A DNA stretch of 24,782 nt. Source: CAZMGD01 sp964565705 (GTDB taxonomy: Bacteria > Actinomycetota > Acidimicrobiia > Acidimicrobiales > Ilumatobacteraceae). The notes beneath the pieces were generated by a model, which searched no databases, was not told the origin of the DNA, and saw nothing but the letters and a program-made list of their open reading frames with translations. Shown here piece by piece: positions 7,123 through 16,547 of this stretch; the stretch's first letter is position 1; each line of letters opens with the position of its first letter. A program made the translations under genes and the position numbers. The stretch covers positions 1-24,782 of the forward strand of contig CAZMGD010000059.1 in assembly GCA_964565705.1 (NCBI GenBank), written 5' to 3'.

Positions 7123-9078
7123 ATGGCCACACTGACCAGAGCTGCTCCGCGCGAGCAGATCAGTCAGGTGCCCTACCTGCCCGGCCTGGACGGGCTGCGG
7201 GCGATCGCGGTCGTCGCCGTGATGATCTACCACGCCAACAACGCGTGGCTGCACGGCGGGTTTCTCGGCGTCGAGGTGTTCTTCGTCATCAGCGGCTACC
7301 TGATCACGCTGCTCCTGATCGCCGAGGACGAGCGCAACGGCTTCGTCGACCTCGCCCAGTTCTGGATCCGCCGCGCCCGGCGCCTGCTGCCGGCGCTGTT
7401 CGTGATGCTGCTCGGCGTCGCGGTCTACACCACCCTCTTCTATGCCCGCGCCCGGGCGGCGATCCGCGGCGACCTCCTGGCCGCGATCTTCTACGTCAGC
7501 AACTGGTTCCAGATCTGGGTCGGCGCCGGCTACACCGCCGGCGAGGCGTTCGCCCCGATGCGCCACCTCTGGTCGCTCGCCGTGGAGGAGCAGTTCTACC
7601 TGCTGTGGCCGTTGATCATGCTCGCCATCTTGCGCCTCGGCCGACGGAAGCTGCCGACGGTCGGGCTGTGGCTGATCGGGTTCAGCACGTTCATGGCCCT
7701 CGTCGTCGCGGTGCTGTACCGGTCGGGCGACGTCGCGGTGACCTGTGCCCAGGACATGAACGGCTACTCCGAGATCGCTGGACGTTGCATCAGCATCAAC
7801 GACGCGCTGTACCTCAGCACGATCAGCCGCTCCGGAGGGATCCTCGCCGGTGCCGGGTTCGCGATGCTGTGGCGCCCGAACGCCATCGTCCGCGGGCCGC
7901 TGCGCGACCGGGCGGCGTTGCTCGACGGCATCGCCGGCGTCGGCATGGTGATCCTGCTGTTCCTGTTCTGGCACACCCACGTCGTGCAGAGCGGCACCAA
8001 CTTCGGCAACGAGTTCGACCCGTGGCTGTTCCGCGGCGGGTTCTACCTCACGGGCGTCGCGACGCTGATGATCATCGCCGCCGTCACCCACCGCGAGTCG
8101 TTGACCGGCAGACTGCTGTCCTTCCCCGTCCTCAACTGGATCGGCACGCGGAGCTACGGCTTGTACCTCTACCACTGGCCGATCTACCAGATCATCCGCA
8201 AGCAGGCCGGAGTGCCGCTGAGCTTCGCACAGTTCGTGCTGGCGATGGCGATCACGCTGCCGATCACCGAGGCGAGCTACCGGTACATCGAGACCCCGAT
8301 CCGCAAGGGGCAACTGAAGGTCTGGTGGCGACGCCTCCGCTCCCCCGGCACCTGGCAGCGGCCGCTGCGGATCGCCGCCGCCGCGCTCGCCTTCTTGGGG
8401 TTGACGGCAGTGGTGAGCATCGCCGTCGCCCCAGACCGGTGCGTCACCGATCTGGAGTGCCAGCTCGCCAACGCCCGCGAAGCGACGACGACGACGTCCG
8501 GGGCACCGTCGAGCACCGCGCCCGCGACCGTGACCGATCCCGGTGCGACCGCGGCGACGACCCTGGCGACCACGATCCCGCCGACGACGACTGTCCCGAT
8601 CGACGAGCGACCGCCGATGGCGTTCGGTGAGTCGGTCATGCTCGGCGCCCCCGACACGCTCGCGGCCAACGGCATCACGCTGATCGCCGCCGAGGCGCAG
8701 CAGGCTCAGTGGATCCTCGACCAGATTCGCGAGCAGCACGCGGCCGGGCACATCGGCCAAACGGTGATCGTCCAGACCGGTACCAACGGGACCGTCGAGC
8801 AGGAGCTCCTCGACGCGATCATGGCCGAGCTGCCACCCGACCAGACCAGCCAGGTGGTCTTCCTCACGGTCCACGCTCCGAAGTCCTGGATCGAGGGCAA
8901 CAACGAGCGCATCCGCGCCCTGCCCGACCAGTACCCGAACGTCACCGTCGTCGACTGGGACGCGATGGTGACCGAGAACCCCGCCCTGCTCGCCCCCGAC
9001 GGCGTGCACCTCGCCAACGGCGACGCCGCACGCGCCTACGTGGGCGCGCTCGTCGCCGCCTACGCCACCGCCGACTGA
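7123..9078 (+). CDS. Acyltransferase-3 (OafA/YrhL-like) membrane protein with SGNH-like C-terminal domain
   Basis: A 651-residue protein in two parts. Residues 1 to about 430 are the multi-pass acyltransferase-3 domain: PYLPGLDGLRAIAVVAVMIYH with His37, GGFLGVEVFFVISGYLIT (45-62), RRARRLLPAL and SLAVEEQFYLLWPL. A Thr/Ala/Pro-rich linker at about 457-494 follows. Residues from about 500 form an SGNH-hydrolase-like domain: FGESVM with Ser505 (block I, usually GDS), TGTNG near 552 (block III) and DGVHL near 625 (block V with the Asp-His pair). OafA-type fusions O-acetylate surface glycans: the membrane part moves an acyl group across the membrane and the SGNH part transfers it. The GES variant of block I is also seen in other OafA-like fusions. 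The target polymer is unknown. Confidence 0.9.
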   Translation: MATLTRAAPREQISQVPYLPGLDGLRAIAVVAVMIYHANNAWLHGGFLGVEVFFVISGYLITLLLIAEDERNGFVDLAQFWIRRARRLLPALFVMLLGVAVYTTLFYARARAAIRGDLLAAIFYVSNWFQIWVGAGYTAGEAFAPMRHLWSLAVEEQFYLLWPLIMLAILRLGRRKLPTVGLWLIGFSTFMALVVAVLYRSGDVAVTCAQDMNGYSEIAGRCISINDALYLSTISRSGGILAGAGFAMLWRPNAIVRGPLRDRAALLDGIAGVGMVILLFLFWHTHVVQSGTNFGNEFDPWLFRGGFYLTGVATLMIIAAVTHRESLTGRLLSFPVLNWIGTRSYGLYLYHWPIYQIIRKQAGVPLSFAQFVLAMAITLPITEASYRYIETPIRKGQLKVWWRRLRSPGTWQRPLRIAAAALAFLGLTAVVSIAVAPDRCVTDLECQLANAREATTTTSGAPSSTAPATVTDPGATAATTLATTIPPTTTVPIDERPPMAFGESVMLGAPDTLAANGITLIAAEAQQAQWILDQIREQHAAGHIGQTVIVQTGTNGTVEQELLDAIMAELPPDQTSQVVFLTVHAPKSWIEGNNERIRALPDQYPNVTVVDWDAMVTENPALLAPDGVHLANGDAARAYVGALVAAYATAD

Positions 9079-9094
9079 TCCGCGAGGCGCGCGC

Positions 9095-9100
9095 TAGCCT
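9095..9100 (+). promoter_or_regulatory. -10 element of the riboswitch-gcvP transcript
   Basis: TAGCCT lies just upstream of the first aptamer and predicts a start near 9107. No convincing -35 is visible; the expected region overlaps the acyltransferase stop codon. The same TAGCCT hexamer precedes the genes starting at 20087 (minus) and 22078 (plus). Confidence 0.4.
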
Positions 9101-9115
9101 GATCGGCGCCGACGA

Positions 9116-9294
9116 CCCCGCCGGGAGAGCCTGCCGTGCAGCCAGCACGGGGGCACCGAAGGAGCAACCTCCCCGGAATCTCTCAGGTACCCAGGACCGG
9201 TGTGGGGAGGCGACGCTGGAGACGAGGCTGCCCACGGCAGCCTCACCGACGGGGAAAGCCCTCCGGGGTGAAGCTCTCAGGTGCCACGACAGCG
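9116..9294 (+). promoter_or_regulatory. Tandem glycine riboswitch (gcvT RNA element)
   Basis: Two consecutive glycine aptamers are visible. The first runs about 9116-9207 and has GGGAGAGCC, GGGGCACCGAAGGAGCAA and CTCTCAGGTACCCAGGACCG. Its P1 pairs CCCC (9116-9119) and CCGG (9121-9124) with CCGG (9197-9200) and GGGG (9204-9207). The second runs about 9214-9294 and has CTGGAGACGAGG, CACCGACGGGGAAAGCC and GCTCTCAGGTGCCACGACAGCG; its P1 is CGCTG (9214-9218) with CAGCG (9290-9294). The family normally activates glycine cleavage genes when glycine is high, and the next gene is gcvP, so the context agrees. Confidence 0.93.
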
Positions 9295-9320
9295 GGGGCC
9301 GACAACTTTCGCGACCCCCG
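9293..9320 (+). promoter_or_regulatory. Candidate riboswitch expression-platform hairpin abutting the gcvP ribosome binding site
   Basis: CGGGGG (9293-9298) can pair with CCCCCG (9315-9320), and the inner CGA/TCG (9300-9302 with 9309-9311) extends the stem. The 5' arm shares two bases with the P1 of aptamer II, and the 3' arm ends at the first G of the ribosome binding site GGAGG (9320-9324, 6 nt before the ATG). There is no U-run, so a translational or Rho-type switch is more likely than a classic intrinsic terminator. Confidence 0.4.
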
Positions 9321-9330
9321 GAGGCCCGAC

Positions 9331-12251
<2,921 letters not shown>

Positions 12252-12266
12252 ACGTGCGCCCGGGGC

Positions 12267-12272
12267 TACGGT
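12267..12272 (+). promoter_or_regulatory. Leaderless -10 of the phasin/H1-like gene
   Basis: TACGGT lies exactly 6 nt before the ATG at 12279, just after the gcvP stop codon. There is no ribosome binding site, so this gene probably has its own transcript apart from gcvP. Confidence 0.45.
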
Positions 12273-12278
12273 CGCACC

Positions 12279-12881
12279 ATGACGGAGACCCCGACGGCCG
12301 GCACTGTGCCCGGCCTCAACGAGCTGCTCAACCTGCTCAACAACAACCCGCTGGCCGGCATGGGTCGTTCGCTCGACCAGTTGCGGCGCGGCATCGGTGA
12401 GCTCATCCACACCGTCGAGAACATCAACGCGACGATGACCGAGCTGAACCGGGCGGCGCGGAGGATCAACAACCTGATCGACGCCGTCGAGGAGCCGATC
12501 CAGCGCGTTGCGCCAGGCCTCAACCGCTTGGCCGACACGCTCGCGTCTCCGGCGATCACGACGATGCCGACCGAGCTGACCCGGTTCGTCGCCGTGCTCG
12601 GCGACCTCGCCAACAAGCTCCAACCGCTCGGCCAGCTCGCTGACGTCGCCGGCGGCATGTTCAACATCAGCAACATCGGCACGCTGAGCAAGCTCGGGGG
12701 TCTACTCGGCGGCTCGAGCCCGAGGCCCCCCGTTGCACCAGCGGCGACGGCCGCCCCGGCGAAGAAGGCGCCGGCGAAGAAGGCACCGGCCAAGAAGGCG
12801 CCGGCGAAGAAGGTGGCGGCGAAGAAGGCACCGGCCAAGGGTGCCCCGGCGAAGAAGCAGGCGGCCAGGACGGCGCGGTGA
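12279..12881 (+). CDS. Phasin-like or DNA-binding protein with a Lys/Ala/Pro (histone H1-like) tail
   Basis: A 200-residue protein. Residues 1-145 are amphipathic and helical, rich in Leu, Asn and Ile (LLNLLNNNPL, TVENINATMTELNRAARRI), with no Cys and no signal peptide. Residues about 153-200 are a low-complexity tail of AKKAPAKK repeats, 12 or more lysines with Ala and Pro. Such tails occur in histone H1-like bacterial proteins and in PHA-granule phasins that also bind DNA (PhaF type). The helical part could bind granules or form coiled coils, and the tail should be cationic and bind nucleic acid. No PHA synthase gene is in the window, so the granule role is only a guess. The underlying DNA is a run of near-identical 12-18 bp GCGAAGAAGGC-type repeats. 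Confidence 0.8.
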   Translation: MTETPTAGTVPGLNELLNLLNNNPLAGMGRSLDQLRRGIGELIHTVENINATMTELNRAARRINNLIDAVEEPIQRVAPGLNRLADTLASPAITTMPTELTRFVAVLGDLANKLQPLGQLADVAGGMFNISNIGTLSKLGGLLGGSSPRPPVAPAATAAPAKKAPAKKAPAKKAPAKKVAAKKAPAKGAPAKKQAARTAR

Positions 12882-12912
12882 CGACGTTGCGTGGCGGCTT
12901 CGCTGCGCGGTG

Positions 12913-13980
12913 TCAGTGCTTGGCGACGAAGGGCGTCGCCACGACGGTGCCGGGCAGTGCCGACCCGCGGACGTCGATCGACACGGCGGAACCCTCGACG
13001 ACGTCGGGTGGCAGGAACGCGAGCGCGATGCCGTGTCCGAGCACCGGGGAGAAGTTGCCGCTCGTGACCTCGCCGACGGGTGCGCCGCCGATCAGCACCG
13101 GCGATGCCGCCCTCGGTGGACGCCGCCCCTCGGTCGCGATGCCGCGCAGCGACCGGCTCGGGCCACTGGCCTGTTCGACCTCGAGCGCGTGCCGGCCACG
13201 GAACTCGTCCTTGCGCCAGGCCACCACCCAGCCGAGCCCGGCCTGCAACGGCGTGATGCCGGGCCCGAGCTCGTGCCCGTGGAGCGGCAGCGCGGCCTCC
13301 AAGCGGAGCGTGTCGCGGGCGCCGAGGCCAGCGGGCACGACGCCGACACCGAGGAGTGCCTCCCAGACCACGGTGGCGTGGTCGGCGGGTACCGCGATCT
13401 CGATCCCGTCCTCCCCCGTGTAGCCGGTGCCGGCGACGGTGCAGACCACGCCGCCGACGTCGACGCGCTGGACACGGAAGCGGCCGACCGCGGCGGCCTC
13501 GGGAAACACCTCGCCGACGAGGGGTCGCGCCGAAGGGCCCTGGACGGCGATCACGGCGCGGCTGGCCGTCGTCTCCTGGCCTCCGATGGCGGCGACGACG
13601 CGGTCGGTGTTGGAGGCGTTGGGCATCACGTCGAACACCTCGTCGTCCACCCACCACACGATGATGTCGTCGAGCACCGACCCATCCTCCTCGTCGAGGA
13701 GATGCGTGTACTGCGCTCGCCCCGGGGCGACCTTGGTGAGGTCGTTGGTGAGCGCCCACTGCAGCCGGTCGAGCGCGTCGTGGCCCTCGACCCGTACGGT
13801 GCCCAGGTGCGAGACGTCGAACATCACCGCTGCCCGCCGGCAGGCGAGGTGCTCGTCGATCGTGCCGGTGGCGTAGCTGAGCGGCATGTCCCAGCCGCCG
13901 AAGGGCACCATCTTGGCGCCGAGCGCCCGGTGCTGGTCGTCGAGCGGCGAGTGCTCGAGCTCGGCGTCTGGCGCGCTCAC
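12913..13980 (-). CDS. gcvT: Aminomethyltransferase, T-protein of the glycine cleavage system
   Basis: A 355-residue protein. It releases ammonia from the aminomethyl-lipoyl intermediate on GcvH and makes 5,10-methylene-tetrahydrofolate. Features seen are the N-terminal ALGAKMVPFGGWDMPLSY, FDVSHLGTVRVEGHDAL, PNASNTDRV, VAGTGYTGEDGIEI and ARDTLRLEAALPLHGHEL, all typical of GcvT, and a normal C-terminal barrel with EVTSGNFSPVLGHGIALAFL. The start is GTG at 13980, one base after the stop of the ResR-like gene, so the two are probably coupled. A longer frame exists upstream but would overlap that gene by about 100 nt. It is convergent with gcvP, which lies on the other side of the phasin-like gene. 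Confidence 0.93.
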   Translation of the reverse strand: MSAPDAELEHSPLDDQHRALGAKMVPFGGWDMPLSYATGTIDEHLACRRAAVMFDVSHLGTVRVEGHDALDRLQWALTNDLTKVAPGRAQYTHLLDEEDGSVLDDIIVWWVDDEVFDVMPNASNTDRVVAAIGGQETTASRAVIAVQGPSARPLVGEVFPEAAAVGRFRVQRVDVGGVVCTVAGTGYTGEDGIEIAVPADHATVVWEALLGVGVVPAGLGARDTLRLEAALPLHGHELGPGITPLQAGLGWVVAWRKDEFRGRHALEVEQASGPSRSLRGIATEGRRPPRAASPVLIGGAPVGEVTSGNFSPVLGHGIALAFLPPDVVEGSAVSIDVRGSALPGTVVATPFVAKH

Positions 13981-13981
13981 A

Positions 13982-14434
13982 TCACTGGCCGACGGCTCGT
14001 CGGGGCGCGTCCTCCAACGGCGTGAGCCGTTCGGCGAGCTCTGTGCGGCAGCCGTCGAGCGACAGCGACACGTTGAGGACACCCTGACCCTGCTTGACCA
14101 GGTCGATGAGCTGCTCGTCGTCGCAGAGCACCACCGACGACCCGTGGATCAAGAGGTTGGCGCTGGCGATGTCGGCGTCTGGCGAGGCGCGGAGGTACTC
14201 GAACACGCCACGGACCTTCTTCAAGTCGATGCCGTTGTCGAGCAGCGTCTTGATGACCTTCAGCTCGAGCAGGTCGCGGAACGAGTACAGGCGACGGCTC
14301 CCGCTGCCCGAGGCGTCGGCGAGCGAGGGCCGCACCAGCTCGGTGCGTGCCCAGTAGTCGAGCTGTCGATACGTGATACCGACGATCTCCGCGGCCCGCG
14401 TTCCGCTGAATCCGATCCCGTTGTCCGTGGTCAC
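13982..14434 (-). CDS. MerR-family regulator, ResR/Rv1830-like
   Basis: A 150-residue protein. The N-terminal MerR winged helix is clear: FSGTRAAEIVGITYRQLDYWARTELVRPSL (9-38), then SGSRRLYSFRDLLELKVIKTLLDNGIDLKKVRGVFEYLR. The C-terminal part, with HGSSVVLCDDEQLIDLVKQGQGVLNVSL, matches what I recall of Mycobacterium tuberculosis Rv1830 (ResR), linked to cell-size and growth control. The position after DUF151 and the FtsR-like gene supports this. The start is GTG at 14434, with GAGGTG 8 nt upstream as ribosome binding site. It has its own promoter (14488-14516) and a candidate operator (14455-14480) in its leader, which suggests autoregulation and joint expression with gcvT. Confidence 0.88.
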   Translation of the reverse strand: MTTDNGIGFSGTRAAEIVGITYRQLDYWARTELVRPSLADASGSGSRRLYSFRDLLELKVIKTLLDNGIDLKKVRGVFEYLRASPDADIASANLLIHGSSVVLCDDEQLIDLVKQGQGVLNVSLSLDGCRTELAERLTPLEDAPRRAVGQ

Positions 14435-14454
14435 CTGCGCTGCACCTCGCTGCG

Positions 14455-14480
14455 GTAGTCACACCCACGTAGTTACGTGG
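14455..14480. promoter_or_regulatory. Candidate MerR operator: palindrome plus direct repeats
   Basis: CCACGTA-GT-TACGTGG is a perfect 7-2-7 palindrome (14465-14480). In addition, GTAGTCAC (14455-14462) and GTAGTTAC (14469-14476) form a direct repeat 14 bp apart. Both lie between the predicted transcription start (about 14481) and the ribosome binding site of the MerR gene. Direct-repeat binding is known for the MerR-like protein BldC; that this regulator binds here is inference. Confidence 0.5.
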
Positions 14481-14487
14481 CTGTCGC

Positions 14488-14516
14488 ACGCTAGGTCGCG
14501 CCGCGCGCGACGTCAA
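14488..14516 (-). promoter_or_regulatory. Promoter of the ResR-like gene and gcvT
   Basis: On the minus strand, TTGACG (14516-14511), a 17-nt spacer and TAGCGT (14493-14488). This is a good sigma70-type match and predicts a start near 14481 with a leader of about 47 nt. Confidence 0.65.
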
Positions 14517-14527
14517 GGGGGGACGTC

Positions 14528-15016
14528 TCAGCCGGCGAAGTCTTCCGGGCTGACGTGCTCGATGAAGTCCCGGAACTCGTCGAGGATCTCCTCCTCGTGG
14601 TCCGCCTCGGGCTCGGGTTGCTGGCCCGCGGTGTCGAGCACCTCGGCGCTCGCGTAGACCGCAGCATCCAGGCGGATCGCCAGCGCGACCGAGTCCGACG
14701 GCCGGGCCGACACGACCTTCTCGACACCGTTCGGGCCGGCCAGGTGCATCTCGGCGAAGAACGTGTGCTCGCGCACCTCGGTGATCACGACCTGGGTGAG
14801 GCGCCACCCGAGCTCGCCGAGCGTCGCCGCGAACAGGTCGTGGGTCAGCGGACGCGGCGCCTCGATCTGCTCCAGCGCCTGGTGGATCGCCGAGGCCTCG
14901 GGACCGCCGATGTAGATCGGCAGCAGGCGATGCGGTTCGTCCTCCTCACGCAGGATGAGCACCGGCGTGTTCGCCGGGACCTCGACCCGCACACCGAGCA
15001 CTTCCATGGCGTTCAC
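14528..15016 (-). CDS. Bifunctional nuclease family (DUF151) protein, Rv1829-like
   Basis: A 162-residue protein covering the DUF151 domain: VLGVRVEVPANTPVLILREED, RLLPIYIGGPEASAI, PRPLTHDLFAATLGELGW and SARPSDSVALAIRLDAAVYASAEVLD. Plant and Thermotoga members have been described as nucleases or as structural homologues. The bacterial role in this regulator block is unknown. The C-terminal 30 residues are acidic (EADHEEEILDEFRDFIEH). The chosen start is GTG at 15016, 7 nt after TACGAT (15029-15024); ATG at 15007 is also possible. There is no ribosome binding site at the GTG, so the message is probably leaderless. It sits between the FtsR-like and ResR-like genes, as in mycobacteria. Confidence 0.9.
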   Translation of the reverse strand: MNAMEVLGVRVEVPANTPVLILREEDEPHRLLPIYIGGPEASAIHQALEQIEAPRPLTHDLFAATLGELGWRLTQVVITEVREHTFFAEMHLAGPNGVEKVVSARPSDSVALAIRLDAAVYASAEVLDTAGQQPEPEADHEEEILDEFRDFIEHVSPEDFAG

Positions 15017-15023
15017 GGCTCGA

Positions 15024-15029
15024 ATCGTA
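15024..15029 (-). promoter_or_regulatory. Leaderless -10 of the DUF151 gene
   Basis: TACGAT on the minus strand, 7 nt before the GTG start at 15016. It lies in the 42-bp gap after the FtsR-like gene. No -35 match is seen. Confidence 0.4.
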
Positions 15030-15058
15030 CCCCGTCACGCAGCGGCGCCTCTCGCGTG

Positions 15059-16057
15059 CTACGTGAGGTACTGCTGCAACGCCTGGGTCACGAGGACGTG
15101 GCGGAGATGTGCACCCAACGTCGCCAGCTCGTCGACGATCGCCGTCGATTGCTCGCGCGCCTGGGGGTTGCGCTGGCGCAGCAGCGGCAGGATGCGCTGC
15201 TCGAACAGGCTCGCCTCGCGCTCCGCCGACGTCTTCCACGCCCGCAGGTGACGGACCTCGATGCCGAGCACCTTGAACTTCCCGGCCAGCTCACAGATCT
15301 GACGGGCCGTGGCGTCGTACACGACCTGCTGGCCGACGGAGCGGGCGCTGATCAGCCCGTAGGACTCCAGCTGCTCGAGCAGGGCCGCATCGACCCCGGT
15401 CGCGGCGAGCAGGTCGGCGCGCGCCAGCTGACCCGGCCCGGCGGCGGCCGGCGGCGCGGCCGGGATCACGACCGGCGGCGGTGCTGGCGGCTCCGGGGTC
15501 TGCGGATCGACCGTCATGACCTCGGTCGCGACCTCGATATCAGCCTCGACCCCGATATCAGCCTCGACCCCGATATCAGCCTCGACCTCGACCTCGACCT
15601 GAGGTGCAGCTGCGTCGCCGTCTGTTCCCGTCACCGGATCGGGTGCCGAGGCGGCGGGCAGCGGCGTCGATCCGGCCGGGTGGCTGCGCACGGCCGCGTC
15701 GCTCGGCAGCTCGGCTCGTGCCGCGACCTCGCTCACCTCGGGTTCGGGGCGTTCCAGCTCGGCGGTCGGATCGGCGGGTCGGACCACGCCGCCGGTGGGT
15801 GTCTCGCCCTCGAGGCGGTCGCGGATCACCTTGAGCGGCAGGTAGTTCTCGCGCTGCTCGCGCAGGATGAACCGCAACCGCTCGACATCGGCGTCGTAGA
15901 ACTTGCGGTACCCCGACGGTGTGCGCTCGGGCTCGATGAGACCCTGGCTCTCGAGGAACCGGATCTTCGAGATCGTCACGTCGGGGAACTCGTCGAGCAA
16001 CAACCCGAGCACCTCCCCGATCGAGAGGTACGGCCGCTCCGTGCTGTGGTTGGTCAT
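15059..16057 (-). CDS. ftsR: MerR-family regulator, FtsR/Rv1828-like, with long linker
   Basis: A 332-residue protein, longer than the roughly 250 residues of Rv1828. Residues 10-85 are the winged helix (YLSIGEVLGLLLDEFPDVTI, SKIRFLESQGLIEPERTPSG, YRKFYDADVERLRFILREQ). Residues 88-205 are a low-complexity linker rich in Pro, Ala and acidic residues, with a three-fold EADIGV repeat at 159-174. Residues 210-330 form a second helical domain (ARADLLAATGVDAALLEQLE, QICELAGKFKVLGIEVRHLR), as in FtsR. In Corynebacterium FtsR activates ftsZ; a similar role here is inference. The start overlaps the stop of the FHA gene by one base (TGATG at 16055-16059), so it is co-translated with it. Confidence 0.88.
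   Translation of the reverse strand: MTNHSTERPYLSIGEVLGLLLDEFPDVTISKIRFLESQGLIEPERTPSGYRKFYDADVERLRFILREQRENYLPLKVIRDRLEGETPTGGVVRPADPTAELERPEPEVSEVAARAELPSDAAVRSHPAGSTPLPAASAPDPVTGTDGDAAAPQVEVEVEADIGVEADIGVEADIEVATEVMTVDPQTPEPPAPPPVVIPAAPPAAAGPGQLARADLLAATGVDAALLEQLESYGLISARSVGQQVVYDATARQICELAGKFKVLGIEVRHLRAWKTSAEREASLFEQRILPLLRQRNPQAREQSTAIVDELATLGAHLRHVLVTQALQQYLT
15536..15589. repeat. 18-bp minisatellite inside the FtsR-like gene
   Basis: Three head-to-tail copies of an 18-bp unit, GATATCAGCCTCGACCCC (15536-15553, 15554-15571, 15572-15589; the last copy ends CTC), followed by 6-bp CGACCT units to 15600. They are in frame and encode EADIGV-type repeats in the linker. Confidence 0.85.
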
Positions 16058-16539
16058 CAGCCCGGCGCCACGAAGAACACGAGCCGGAACTTGCCGACCT
16101 GGATCTCGTCACCGTTGGCGAGCGCGGTCTGATCCTCGATCCGTTCGAGGTTGACGTAGGTGCCGTTCAGGCTGCCAGCATCGCGCACCCGGAACCCCCC
16201 GGCGTCCGCCACGATGTCAGCGTGGTGCCGGGACACGGTGATGTCGTCGAGGCTGATCTCGTTGTCGGTGCTGCGCCCGAGCCGCGTGATCTTGCCCTCG
16301 AGCGCGAAGTGCTGGCCGGCCTGGGGGCCGGAGCGCACGACGAGCACGCCCGTGCCCTCGGCCACGTCGGCAAGCGAGACGAGTAGCTGCTCCTCCCCCG
16401 GCACCTCCTGCAGGGGGTCGACGCGCGGGATGGTGACGGTGGTGTCCGGCGTGACGCTCAACGGAGCGCCACACGCCGAGCAGAACCTCGCGTCAGCGGG
16501 ATTGTGATGCCCGCAGGTGTTGCAGAACAGCGCCGCCAT
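16057..16539 (-). CDS. Zinc-ribbon + FHA protein, GarA/OdhI-like
   Basis: A 160-residue protein. Residues 6-23 are a zinc ribbon (Cys6, Cys9, Cys20, Cys23 in CNTCGHHNPADARFCSACG). Residues 31-40 (PDTTVTIPRV) resemble the ETTSVFR phosphorylation segment of GarA/OdhI. Residues 65-155 are the FHA domain with GRSTDNEISLDDITVSRHHA and GSLNGTYVN, holding the phosphothreonine-binding Arg, Ser, Asn and His. The C-terminus GDEIQVGKFRLVFF closely matches GarA. In mycobacteria GarA, switched by PknG/PknB phosphorylation, inhibits 2-oxoglutarate dehydrogenase and glutamate dehydrogenase. The position between gcvH and the FtsR-like gene supports orthology. The start is ATG 16539, 8 nt after the gcvH stop. 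Confidence 0.88.
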   Translation of the reverse strand: MAALFCNTCGHHNPADARFCSACGAPLSVTPDTTVTIPRVDPLQEVPGEEQLLVSLADVAEGTGVLVVRSGPQAGQHFALEGKITRLGRSTDNEISLDDITVSRHHADIVADAGGFRVRDAGSLNGTYVNLERIEDQTALANGDEIQVGKFRLVFFVAPG

Positions 16540-16547
16540 GTGCTGTT

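Noticed and set aside
7051..9009. Minus-strand open frame of about 650 codons opposite the acyltransferase gene
   Set aside because: Low-complexity translation with no recognisable motif. It mirrors codon bias of the real plus-strand gene.
12733..12870. Tandem GCGAAGAAGGC-type repeats as a CRISPR or DNA-level repeat array
   Set aside because: The repeats are in frame and encode the AKKAP tail; there are no spacers.
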